Source: Desulfuromusa sp.
GTDB taxonomy: Bacteria; Desulfobacterota; Desulfuromonadia; Desulfuromonadales; Geopsychrobacteraceae
Direction of reading: 5' to 3'
Assembly: GCA_029933365.1 (NCBI GenBank)
Contig: JAOZOH010000086.1
Coordinates: 1 to 12,114, forward strand
DNA: 12,114 nt
The position numbers were made by a program, and so were the translations under genes. A model generated the notes under the pieces. That model was given only the letters and a program-made list of their open reading frames with translations. It was not told the DNA's origin and made no database searches. How positions within the stretch are numbered: the first letter of the stretch is position 1; the number at the start of each line of letters is the position of its first letter. Positions 1-6,396 of the stretch are shown piece after piece.

Positions 1-361
1 GCTCTTGTAACTCCTGCGGTTGTATTGGCCATTCACCGAACATAATTTTGAATCCATTATATTCAGCGGGATTATGGGATGCTGTGACCATAATTCCCCC
101 GGCGGATTTCAACACCTTCTTAGCAAAATACATGAGGGGAGTAGGAATCAACCCAAGATCAATGACGTGAGCTCCACTTTGGCGTAAGCCTTCAATCAAC
201 TGTTTGGTTAGTGCTGGAGTTGACACTCTTGCATCCCCCCCGACGACTATCGATTGTCCTGATAAATGAGTCCCTACGGCGCGGCCAATTAAATAGGCTG
301 TCCCATTGTTCAGATCCTGTCCATAGATGCCACGGATATCACACTCTTTGTAAATACTCAC
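1..361 (-). CDS. Phosphomannomutase/phosphoglucomutase, N-terminal part (runs off the left edge)
   Basis: This is the first 120 codons of an alpha-D-phosphohexomutase, a cytoplasmic enzyme that moves phosphate between C1 and C6 of mannose or glucose phosphates. The N-terminus reads CDIRGIYGQDL, the usual start of the ManB/AlgC/CpsG branch. A VVGGDARVSTP stretch lies near residues 39-49, and the catalytic phosphoserine loop GGIMVTASHNP follows, with Ser95 as the phosphate carrier; NGFKI comes next. The C-terminal three quarters, including the metal-binding and sugar-binding loops, lie outside the window. The start is GTG at 359-361, preceded by GGGAG on the leftward strand. It overlaps the stop codon of the upstream FGGY kinase in GTGA, so the two are almost certainly one transcript and translationally coupled. 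Phosphomannomutase and phosphoglucomutase cannot be told apart from this part, and a pentose-phosphate substrate cannot be excluded. Confidence 0.93.
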   Translation of the reverse strand, partial: MSIYKECDIRGIYGQDLNNGTAYLIGRAVGTHLSGQSIVVGGDARVSTPALTKQLIEGLRQSGAHVIDLGLIPTPLMYFAKKVLKSAGGIMVTASHNPAEYNGFKIMFGEWPIQPQELQE

Positions 362-1830
362 AATGTTTCTCCCGACGAATTGATGTATCCTCTCTCGATG
401 CAGGTGGTTTTAAACAGACTATAAAAACTGTCATATTGCTGGGAAATCTTGGGATCAGGGATAACCTCCTTATCAATTTTCACCATGGCTTCCACTGCCT
501 CTGATACCCCGCTGAATCTAATGGTTGAAGCAGCCAGAATCGCGGCACCCATGGCCGCTTCGACAACTTTTGGTATAAGTAAACGGCGGTTGAGTATATT
601 TGCCCGAATTTTTAACCAGACCAACGATTTTGCAGCACCACCGGCCGCATATATGGTGTTGACCGGATCGCAGCCTAATTCTGCCATGACCTCGTAAGAG
701 AGGCGTTCTGTATAAGCGACCCCCTCCAGTAAAGCGGTATAGAACTGGAGCTCATTTTGAACTTTGCCCTTGATAAATCCTTCTGCCTCTGGAGCCAGAA
801 AAGGGAAACGTTCACCTGTCCCGATCAATGGATAACAAACGAGTTTGGATGGCTCACTAAGGTTCACCTGTTTATCCAGTTCTGCTAATTTTTGGTCTTT
901 GAAGTGGTGATTCAGGCAGATTCCACCGGTATTTGAAGCACCTCCCGGCAGCCAAAAGCCATCAGGGTGTCGATGACTATAAATGCGTCCTTGTTTATCA
1001 TGTGTGATTGAAGTTGTTAGCCCTTTAATAACCAGCGTGGTCCCTATGGTTGTATTGTAGTCTCCAGGTTTTTTTATTCCTGACGCCAGAGCAGATGCAT
1101 TTCCATCAGTTGCTCCCACGCAGACTCTGGTTTTTTGGGATAACCCGGTTAATTGAGCAATCGATTTTGAGACTGAACCGACTATGGTTCCGGGAGGGTG
1201 AACGTCAGGAAACTTTTCCAGAGAAAGATCCAGTTTACTCTCAATGAATTTGGGCCAACAGTTGTTAATAAGATCATATCCAGTTTTCAGGGCGTTGGAA
1301 TAATCTGAATTTTGAAAATTGCCAGTCAGAAAGCCGACAATAAAGTCAGACTGATGTAGAAAACAGTGGGTCTTGGTGTAAATATCGGGCTGATTGCGTT
1401 TTATCCAGAGAATTTTGGGGAGAGAAAAAGATGATTTAAACTGATAGCCGAGATTTCTGCTTAAGCCCTCTCCCGCTGTCTGTACTAGTTCAGCTTCTGT
1501 GTCGGCACGGGTGTCATTGTACATCAGTGCATTCGTTAATGGCTGGTAATCTGAGTCCACCGGGAGGATGGTTCCGGATGTTCCATCGACCCCAATACCC
1601 GCAATATCTTCCGGAGTTCCCCCTTTTTCCTTAAGTCCATGCACACATTTTCTGATCACATGAATGGCCGACTCAATCCAGTCTGAGGCTGCTTGCTCAT
1701 AGTACTTTTCATTTTCTGTCAAATTCAATTTGGTGAATCGATTGCTTCCTGATGAAATAATATTTCCTTTTTCATCTACGACTAAACCACGTATCCCCTG
1801 TGTCCCTATATCAATACCCAAAAAAAACAT
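358..1830 (-). CDS. FGGY-family sugar kinase, D-ribulokinase (SePSK/AtXK1-like) type
   Basis: This is a cytoplasmic ATP-dependent sugar kinase of 490 residues, a normal length for the family. The N-terminal actin-like domain opens with GIDIGTQGIRG, where Asp7 and the glycine loop contact ATP and sugar. VDGTSGT follows at residues 81-87 and SDYSNALKTGYD near 175-186. The second domain has GATDGNASALASG with the probable catalytic base Asp242, then IYSHRHPDGFWLPGGASN, a GERFPF segment and AAGGAAKS near the C-terminus. DGTSGT, SDYxNALKxGY, YSH, GGASN and GERFP fit the Synechococcus SePSK / plant XK1 group, shown to act on D-ribulose, better than classical xylulokinase XylB. The start is ATG at 1828-1830. 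A GTG six bases upstream is in frame but falls at the Shine-Dalgarno sequence AAAGGT and would have no leader. The gene is co-transcribed with the mutase. The exact substrate is inferred from resemblance only. Confidence 0.9.
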   Translation of the reverse strand: MFFLGIDIGTQGIRGLVVDEKGNIISSGSNRFTKLNLTENEKYYEQAASDWIESAIHVIRKCVHGLKEKGGTPEDIAGIGVDGTSGTILPVDSDYQPLTNALMYNDTRADTEAELVQTAGEGLSRNLGYQFKSSFSLPKILWIKRNQPDIYTKTHCFLHQSDFIVGFLTGNFQNSDYSNALKTGYDLINNCWPKFIESKLDLSLEKFPDVHPPGTIVGSVSKSIAQLTGLSQKTRVCVGATDGNASALASGIKKPGDYNTTIGTTLVIKGLTTSITHDKQGRIYSHRHPDGFWLPGGASNTGGICLNHHFKDQKLAELDKQVNLSEPSKLVCYPLIGTGERFPFLAPEAEGFIKGKVQNELQFYTALLEGVAYTERLSYEVMAELGCDPVNTIYAAGGAAKSLVWLKIRANILNRRLLIPKVVEAAMGAAILAASTIRFSGVSEAVEAMVKIDKEVIPDPKISQQYDSFYSLFKTTCIERGYINSSGETL

Positions 1831-1836
1831 CAGCAC

Positions 1837-1842
1837 ACCTTT
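1837..1842 (-). promoter_or_regulatory. Ribosome binding site deciding the kinase start
   Basis: On the leftward strand AAAGGT stands six bases before ATG (1828-1830). The alternative in-frame GTG (1834-1836) directly abuts this sequence and so cannot use it. The ATG is therefore the better start. Confidence 0.6.
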
Positions 1843-1892
1843 TAATGATCTGGAAACGAAAAATCTTGAACGTATATTGTACGAGTTCCGCA

Positions 1893-1921
1893 GTTTTAAA
1901 TCATCTGTTGTTAACTGTCAA
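1893..1921 (-). promoter_or_regulatory. Leftward sigma-70-type promoter of the kinase-mutase operon
   Basis: The leftward strand carries a perfect -35 hexamer TTGACA (complement of 1916-1921), a 17-base spacer, and TAAAAC (complement of 1893-1898) as a 4-of-6 -10 element. Transcription would begin near 1886 and give a leader of about 55 bases before the kinase ATG. The imperfect palindrome CGTAtattgTACG (1871-1883) would lie just inside that leader, a usual position for a repressor site. Confidence 0.5.
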
Positions 1922-2021
1922 TTACTCTGGTTTTTTGAAAAATCTTTACGATTATGAATAGTTAAGTGGTTTATTGGTCGAGTGAATGTCAAAATTTCCA
2001 CAAAGTTACCGGTTTGTCTCC

Positions 2022-2051
2022 TTGTGCATGTGATTATGTATAAATTATAAA
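2022..2051 (+). promoter_or_regulatory. Possible rightward promoter for the phosphoesterase transcript
   Basis: TTGTGC (2022-2027), an 18-base spacer and TATAAA (2046-2051) form a moderate sigma-70-like promoter. A second overlapping choice is TTGTCT (2014-2019) with TATAAA (2039-2044) at a 19-base spacing. The start would leave a leader of roughly 105 bases before ATG 2165. This rests on matches to consensus only. Confidence 0.35.
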
Positions 2052-2164
2052 GCATAGTAGGGATTTTGTACCTAAAAGGGGTAGATGAATTTGGCACTAC
2101 CTATGGATTGTACGTTGTTTGGATGTGTCATTTCCCTAGCCCGCAACTTTAAAAAGGAGGAAAA

Positions 2165-3241
2165 ATGGATACCAATGGTTTTTCAAGGCGGGAGTTTATG
2201 AAAGTTGGAGGGATATCTTTAGCTGCCACAACAGTTGCGCTGAATTTTGGGAGCAAAGTATTTGCAGCCTCATCAAAAACACCTTTCGGTTCTGTTCAGT
2301 TTGCGGTTATTACCGATCCACATGTGGATATCCAGGGTACAAACGCCATAAAAATGAGTTCTATCAGTTTGGATTGTGTCCAGAAGACAGTTGATGCCCT
2401 CAACATGGAAAAAGAACTCTCTTTTGTCATGGTGACCGGCGACCTGCTTCAGGATGGTGAGTGGGAAAATGCAAGAGCCATCAAGAAGGAACTGGATCGG
2501 CTGAAAGCTCCTTACTATGTTTTGGCTGGTAATCATGATTATGATCCCATTCTCCCTAAAAAACACCGTGAAGGATTTACTTATATGACCATTGAAGAGT
2601 TTGTCGAATTCTTCAAAGGACACGGCTATGATGATTCTTTGCAGCGCTACTATGCACTACAAGTCAAGCCGGGACTGCGTGTTATTGCACTGGATGCGGA
2701 GTTGCCACTGGATCCTAAATCCTGGGCAGGCGTTATTCCCGCGGAACAGCTTGAATGGTTGGATAAACAACTGGCGGACCACCCCAATGATTTAAACCTG
2801 GTCTGTTTGCATCACAATTTTGTTACCTGGTCGGATGATGAACTCAAAGGTGGACCAAAACAAAGGTTCTGTATAGAAAATGCAGCTGAAGTTCGAGAAG
2901 TCCTGGCTAAACATTCGACAGCAGCCCCGGTGGCTATCTCCGGACATCGACATATTGGTTTGAATTATAAAGAGCTGAATGGCGTCAATTATTTTATTGC
3001 TCCTGCTCTCAATTCGCACCCGATGCGCTACACGATCTTTGATATTTCCAATGAAGCTATCTCCTGGAAGACCCCCATGGTTGGTGTCCCGTTATCTGAC
3101 CATCTTGAGGCCAAGGAGAATTTGCTGAATGCTGAATGGTGGCGGGAGAGTAAATACAAAGAAAGAAATTATGTTAATGATAACGGTGTGTTGGCACTGT
3201 ATGAAAATAACAACATGATCATAGGAACCAAAAAAATATAG
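2165..3241 (+). CDS. Tat-exported calcineurin-like metallophosphoesterase
   Basis: This is a 358-residue two-metal phosphoesterase predicted to act outside the cytoplasmic membrane. Residues 1-35 form a twin-arginine signal: SRREFMKV at 7-14, a hydrophobic stretch GGISLAATTVALNFG, and an AxA-like cleavage region VFAAS. The metal-binding motifs then appear in family order: D51-x-H53 in ITDPHVD, GD at 92-93, GNHD at 122-125, HH at 216-217 and GHRH at 260-263. All expected ligands are present. This layout matches the GpdQ/CpdA/Icc group, which hydrolyses phosphodiesters such as glycerophosphodiesters or cyclic nucleotides; monoester activity is also possible. The start ATG follows a strong AAGGAGG (2154-2160). 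It heads the rightward gene series, next to a HAD phosphatase and an importer, which suggests it releases phosphate or a phosphorylated sugar from an external compound. The substrate is unknown. Confidence 0.92.
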   Translation: MDTNGFSRREFMKVGGISLAATTVALNFGSKVFAASSKTPFGSVQFAVITDPHVDIQGTNAIKMSSISLDCVQKTVDALNMEKELSFVMVTGDLLQDGEWENARAIKKELDRLKAPYYVLAGNHDYDPILPKKHREGFTYMTIEEFVEFFKGHGYDDSLQRYYALQVKPGLRVIALDAELPLDPKSWAGVIPAEQLEWLDKQLADHPNDLNLVCLHHNFVTWSDDELKGGPKQRFCIENAAEVREVLAKHSTAAPVAISGHRHIGLNYKELNGVNYFIAPALNSHPMRYTIFDISNEAISWKTPMVGVPLSDHLEAKENLLNAEWWRESKYKERNYVNDNGVLALYENNNMIIGTKKI

Positions 3242-3251
3242 TACGAGAAGA

Positions 3252-3273
3252 GCCAATTGAGCTCGTTATTGGC
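3252..3273 (+). other. Stem-loop just after the phosphoesterase stop
   Basis: GCCAAT (3252-3257) and ATTGGC (3268-3273) pair perfectly around a ten-base loop, eleven bases after the stop codon. No T-run follows, so it looks like an mRNA 3' stabilising or processing hairpin and not a complete intrinsic terminator. Confidence 0.35.
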
Positions 3274-3288
3274 GACATTGAATAAAAC

Positions 3289-3330
3289 ATACCCATACAG
3301 AGGCCATGTGGAGGGGGTGGGTATTTTGTT
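3289..3330 (+). terminator. Possible weak terminator before the HAD phosphatase gene
   Basis: ATACCCA (3289-3295) pairs with TGGGTAT (3318-3324) over seven bases, followed by TTTGTT. The 22-base loop can fold into a second small hairpin (CCA...TGG). The long loop and broken T-run make this a leaky terminator at best, and read-through into the HAD gene is plausible. Confidence 0.35.
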
Positions 3331-3364
3331 GTGAAATACACGTAGCTGTTATGAAGGGTCCAGT

Positions 3365-4075
3365 ATGGGGTTAGCTGGTATTATTTTTGATGTGGATGGA
3401 GTGATTGTAGAAACGGAAAATCTACATCGAATGGCCTATAATGCCATGTTTAAGAAGAACAGAATTCCTGTAACGTGGACTCCTGCGGATTATAAGGCCA
3501 TTTTGAATCAGCCTGCTGGTAAAAAATTGCAATCGGTAGTGGATTCTATGGGTGTTAAAAACAAGGAGGCGACACGTTTAATACTGCATCGGGAAAAGCA
3601 CCTCTGTTTTGAAGAAATCCTTGATAATCTTGGCTCTGCAGGGAGGTTGGTTCCCCGCCCGGGAGTATTGGATCTGATTGACGAGGCCTTGTCGCGGAAA
3701 ATTAAGTTGGGTTTGGCGACTGTGAGTCCCCGACCCAGTGCAACTAAACTGTTGACCTATGCATTAGGAGCAGATCTGTTCAAATGTTTTTCCGGATTTT
3801 GTACGGGGTATGAGGTGGAGAATACGAAGCCGGCACCTGATGTTTACCTTGCTGTATTGAGTCAAATTTGTACTCTTCCGGATAATACCGTAGCTGTTGA
3901 AGATACTGAATACGGTGCAGAAGCTTCCATGAATGCTGGCTTAAAAACAGTGGTTACCCCCAGTGAATATACGTTGGGGGGGGTGTTTTCTGGAACCAGC
4001 CTGGTGGTTCCAGATCTGGCACATTACAAAGGAAACGAGCAGGTTACTGTTGAGGTGTTGGAGAATTTGCTGTAG
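3365..4075 (+). CDS. HAD-superfamily phosphatase, CbbY/beta-phosphoglucomutase-like
   Basis: This is a 236-residue cytoplasmic HAD enzyme of subfamily I with an alpha-helical cap. Motif I is FDVDGVIVE with nucleophile Asp9 and acid/base Asp11. Motif II is around Thr119 in LATVSP, motif III is Lys155 in TKPAPDVY, and motif IV is VEDTEYG with Glu179-Asp180. The cap segment VTWTPADYKAIL...GKK (residues 36-54) recalls CbbY, which removes phosphate from xylulose-1,5-bisphosphate, more than phosphoglycolate phosphatase. The DVDGV form is also seen in beta-phosphoglucomutases, so mutase or phosphatase activity cannot be settled. The start ATG has AAGGG six bases upstream. The gene sits 123 bases after the phosphoesterase and 79 bases before the binding-protein gene, so it probably acts on a sugar phosphate brought in or formed by this locus. 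A run of eight G lies at 3976-3983. Confidence 0.88.
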   Translation: MGLAGIIFDVDGVIVETENLHRMAYNAMFKKNRIPVTWTPADYKAILNQPAGKKLQSVVDSMGVKNKEATRLILHREKHLCFEEILDNLGSAGRLVPRPGVLDLIDEALSRKIKLGLATVSPRPSATKLLTYALGADLFKCFSGFCTGYEVENTKPAPDVYLAVLSQICTLPDNTVAVEDTEYGAEASMNAGLKTVVTPSEYTLGGVFSGTSLVVPDLAHYKGNEQVTVEVLENLL

Positions 4076-4094
4076 TTGGTTTTTGATAAAAGTG

Positions 4095-4121
4095 TTGGAT
4101 CAAGTTTGGGTAAACTATAAA
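4095..4121 (+). promoter_or_regulatory. Possible promoter for the binding-protein gene
   Basis: TTGGAT (4095-4100), a short 15-base spacer and TATAAA (4116-4121) lie 34 bases before the start codon. The spacer is shorter than ideal, so this is a weak candidate. It would give the binding protein its own start in addition to read-through from upstream. Confidence 0.25.
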
Positions 4122-4143
4122 CATAATGGGACACTCTAAAAAC

Positions 4144-4148
4144 GGGAG
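4144..4148 (+). promoter_or_regulatory. Ribosome binding site deciding the binding-protein start
   Basis: GGGAG lies six bases before ATG 4155 and only three before the in-frame TTG at 4152, so the ATG is the likelier start. Confidence 0.55.
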
Positions 4149-4154
4149 AATTTG

Positions 4155-5153
4155 ATGAAGAAAATTATTTTGTTACTGTTAGTTTTATTGGCCTTTGGCG
4201 GATCGGCATTTGGTTCAGGGGGCGGAGATTCTAGAGAACTTACACTTTATTATTCTCATCCCGCTGACTGGACAGATCCTCTTATCAAGGAATTTCAGGA
4301 ACGTACCGGAATTCATGTCAATCTGGTTGGGGCTGGCACCGGTGAGCTTGCTTCCAGAATTAAAGCAGAGAAAGCTGCTCCTCAGGCAGATGTTTTGTGG
4401 GGAGGTGGTGCTGCCACTTATGTAAATATCATCGATCTTCTTGCCCCTTATAAACATGCCTATATGGATAAGGTCCCTGCTTCAAGTAGAGATGCCCAGA
4501 ATCGCTGGCATGCAAGTCAGACCTTTAACATGGTGATTATCTATAATCCTAAGCTGGTCGCTCCTGAAGATGTTCCAAAAGGTTGGGCAGACCTTCTGAA
4601 TCCTAAGTTCAAGGGTAAAATTGCTCATGCCGACCCGGCAAAATCCAGTTCTGCTCTAGCTGCGCTGAATATTCAGCTGAAAGTTATGGGCGGAGATAAC
4701 GAAAAAGGCTGGGGCTATATGAAGAAATTTGTTGAAAATCTCGATGGCAAAGTTCTCGGTTCTTCTTCCGCAACATTCAAGGGCGTTTCTGACGGAGAAT
4801 ATGCCGTTGGTATCACTTATGAACAGGCCGCTCTTAAATATATGCGAGCTGGCGCAGATTTGAAAGTTGTTTACCCCATTGAGGGTACAGTCAACTTTCC
4901 AGGACCTATTGCTCTTGTCAAGGGGGGACCCAATCCTGAAAATGCGAAGAAATTTATCGATTTTGTCATGAGTGAAGATGCGCAGGCACCACTTGGTGAA
5001 TTGAACATGAGGGCAATTCGTACTGATATAAAGCTCCCGGATTTTATGGTTCCAAATGACAGTCATCTATTTGTACCTTTTTCACAGGATCTTCTTGAAA
5101 ATACAGATGCCAAGAAGACCAAGTGGAAAAATCTCATTATTGGTAGATATTAG
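4155..5153 (+). CDS. Periplasmic solute-binding protein of an AfuA/PhnS-type ABC importer
   Basis: This 332-residue extracytoplasmic solute-binding protein belongs to the family-1/iron-type cluster. The N-terminus is a Sec signal (KK, then IILLLLVLLAFGGSAFG), cleaved near residue 18. There is no lipobox cysteine, so the protein should be soluble in a periplasm. The mature protein begins with ELTLYYSHPADW and has ADVLWGGG, a WADLLNPKFKGKIA segment, a serine-rich DPAKSSSALAAL stretch and GEYAVGITYEQAA. Fe3+-binding homologues (FbpA/FutA) carry adjacent tyrosines in this last region; here only one Tyr is present, followed by Glu, which argues against iron. AfuA relatives bind hexose phosphates and PhnS/AepX relatives bind 2-aminoethylphosphonate, so an anionic phosphorylated ligand is the best guess. 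ATG 4155 lies six bases after GGGAG; a TTG one codon upstream is too close to it. A strong terminator separates the gene from its ATPase. Confidence 0.9.
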   Translation: MKKIILLLLVLLAFGGSAFGSGGGDSRELTLYYSHPADWTDPLIKEFQERTGIHVNLVGAGTGELASRIKAEKAAPQADVLWGGGAATYVNIIDLLAPYKHAYMDKVPASSRDAQNRWHASQTFNMVIIYNPKLVAPEDVPKGWADLLNPKFKGKIAHADPAKSSSALAALNIQLKVMGGDNEKGWGYMKKFVENLDGKVLGSSSATFKGVSDGEYAVGITYEQAALKYMRAGADLKVVYPIEGTVNFPGPIALVKGGPNPENAKKFIDFVMSEDAQAPLGELNMRAIRTDIKLPDFMVPNDSHLFVPFSQDLLENTDAKKTKWKNLIIGRY

Positions 5154-5167
5154 CAAAAATATCTAAA

Positions 5168-5193
5168 GGGATGCCTGTGTACATAGGAATGCC
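5168..5193 (+). other. Imperfect palindrome/hairpin after the binding-protein stop
   Basis: A 26-base imperfect inverted repeat is centred on TGTACA, with GGGATGCC on the left and GGAATGCC on the right (ten of thirteen positions pair, plus one G-T), followed by TTGTTTT. It may act as a first, weak terminator or as a 3' stabiliser of the binding-protein mRNA. It shares the sequence ATGCCTGT with the strong terminator downstream. Confidence 0.4.
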
Positions 5194-5228
5194 TTGTTTT
5201 CTGAAGGTGATATAGAAATGTATGGATG

Positions 5229-5264
5229 GGTATGCCTGTATATGAGCAGGCATACCTTTTTTTT
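5229..5264 (+). terminator. Strong intrinsic terminator between binding-protein and ATPase genes
   Basis: GGTATGCCTG (5229-5238) and CAGGCATACC (5247-5256) form a perfect ten-base-pair stem around an eight-base loop, followed directly by eight T residues (5257-5264). This is a textbook rho-independent terminator. Because it lies inside a transporter gene set, it probably lets most transcripts stop after the binding protein, so that this protein exceeds the ATPase and permease. Confidence 0.92.
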
Positions 5265-5276
5265 AAAAGTAATAAT

Positions 5277-5304
5277 GTATGACAGGTCTTAATAGTATGA
5301 CAGG
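5277..5304 (+). repeat. Direct repeat GTATGACAGG upstream of the ATPase gene
   Basis: GTATGACAGG occurs at 5277-5286 and again at 5295-5304, an 18-base period, between the terminator and the ATPase start. The second copy runs into the Shine-Dalgarno sequence AGGAG (5302-5306). This could be a local duplication or a binding site controlling re-initiation or translation of the ATPase. Confidence 0.5.
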
Positions 5305-5313
5305 AGATCAAGT

Positions 5314-6396
5314 ATGAGCGAGCCTTTATATATAGAAAACGTTGTAAAGTATTATGGAGATTTCAAAGCAGTAGATGGAATTGATTTAACCGTAGAGGCT
5401 GGCGAATTTTTTACTTTATTAGGACCATCTGGTTGTGGGAAGACGACTTTACTTCGTATGATTGCAGGATTTAACTCTATAGAGGATGGAGTTATAAAAT
5501 TTAAAGATAAAGTTATTAATGATATCCCTGCACATAAAAGAAATACCGGAATGGTTTTTCAGAGTTATGCAATTTTTCCCCATCTGACTGTTTTTGACAA
5601 TGTTGCATATGGTCTTAAGGCCAGAAATATCGCTAAAAATGAGATACAAGAAAGGGTCACGGACGTTTTGACCCTGGTTAAAATGGAAGAATATGCAGAT
5701 CGTAAGCCATCAAAACTTTCCGGGGGGCAGCAGCAGAGAATTGCTTTGGCAAGAGCTGTTGTTATTAATCCGGACATCCTGCTTATGGATGAACCGTTAA
5801 GTAATCTCGATGCGAAACTTCGGGTTGAAATGCGGGAAGTCATTAAGAAAATTCAGCAGCGGTTAAATATAACAACAATTTATGTGACCCATGATCAGGA
5901 AGAAGCCCTGGCAATTTCAGATCGAATTGCCGTTATGAATGCAGGGCAGATTCAGCAGGTGGGGGCTCCCCGCGATATTTATCTGAATCCGGCAAATACG
6001 TTTGTTGCTGATTTTATCGGTAATTCGACTTTTCTTGATTGTAAAATAACCACTGGATCCGATGATAAATCCCTTATTTCAATACCCGGGAATAAAGATA
6101 TTGAACTTACATTAAGCAAAGAATATTCCGGAAACGGAAAGTTTGTTTTTCGGGCTGAGGACGTAAATCTTGTGTCTCCAAAGGGTGATGAACTCTCTGG
6201 AAAAATTACATTTGCGACATTTTTAGGAAAAACCATCGATTATGAAATTACTTTAGATAATGGTGAAGTTATCCTTGTTACTGAGAGTATTAAGGAAAGC
6301 GATATCCAGAGGACTATTGGAGATAGAGTCGGCCTGGATTTTAACTTGTCCCGAATCAGAATGTATGATGAAAGCGGCAGGGAAGCATTACTATGA
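5314..6396 (+). CDS. ABC importer ATPase (AfuC/FbpC/PotA-like)
   Basis: This 360-residue ATPase powers the importer from the cytoplasmic face, working as a dimer with the fused permease. The N-terminal nucleotide-binding domain is complete: Walker A GPSGCGKTT at 37-45, Q-loop FQSYAIFPH at 82-90, signature LSGGQQQ at 135-141, Walker B ILLMDEP at 155-161 with catalytic Glu160, D-loop SNLD at 163-166 and the switch His193. Residues from about 235 onward form a TOBE-type regulatory domain, typical of the FbpC/PotA/AfuC class. The start ATG has AGGAG seven bases upstream. The stop overlaps the permease start in ATGA, so the two are translationally coupled. Transcription must pass the terminator at 5229-5264 or start after it; I see no good promoter in the 50 bases between. 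Confidence 0.95.
   Translation: MSEPLYIENVVKYYGDFKAVDGIDLTVEAGEFFTLLGPSGCGKTTLLRMIAGFNSIEDGVIKFKDKVINDIPAHKRNTGMVFQSYAIFPHLTVFDNVAYGLKARNIAKNEIQERVTDVLTLVKMEEYADRKPSKLSGGQQQRIALARAVVINPDILLMDEPLSNLDAKLRVEMREVIKKIQQRLNITTIYVTHDQEEALAISDRIAVMNAGQIQQVGAPRDIYLNPANTFVADFIGNSTFLDCKITTGSDDKSLISIPGNKDIELTLSKEYSGNGKFVFRAEDVNLVSPKGDELSGKITFATFLGKTIDYEITLDNGEVILVTESIKESDIQRTIGDRVGLDFNLSRIRMYDESGREALL

Larger units (their letters stand above)
1831..2164. other. Divergent intergenic control region between the kinase and the phosphoesterase
   Basis: This is 334 bases without a credible gene. It holds the leftward kinase promoter (1893-1921), a plausible rightward promoter (2022-2051), two copies of GAAAAATCTT (1858-1867 and 1937-1946) either side of the leftward promoter, a small palindrome CGTAtattgTACG (1871-1883), and a short inverted repeat GGTAG/CTACC around 2080-2103. 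From about 2052 to 2153 it is a long AT-rich leader for the phosphoesterase in which I see no convincing riboswitch or terminator. Confidence 0.6.

Noticed and set aside
211..504. A 97-codon rightward frame over the mutase and kinase genes
   Set aside because: It lies entirely opposite two well-supported genes and reads as low-quality antisense sequence.
358..1830. Annotation of the FGGY kinase as xylulokinase XylB
   Set aside because: The DGTSGT, SDYxNALKxGY, YSH and GERFP segments match SePSK/AtXK1-type D-ribulokinases better, and no xylose isomerase or xylose gene is nearby.
3326..3354. Promoter for the HAD gene (TTGTTG with TTATGA)
   Set aside because: The -10 element matches the consensus too poorly to support a call.
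3365..4075. Phosphonoacetaldehyde hydrolase PhnX, suggested by the Phn-like importer
   Set aside because: The nucleophile region is FDVDGVIVE and not the DWAGT type of PhnX, so it is an ordinary subfamily I HAD phosphatase or mutase.
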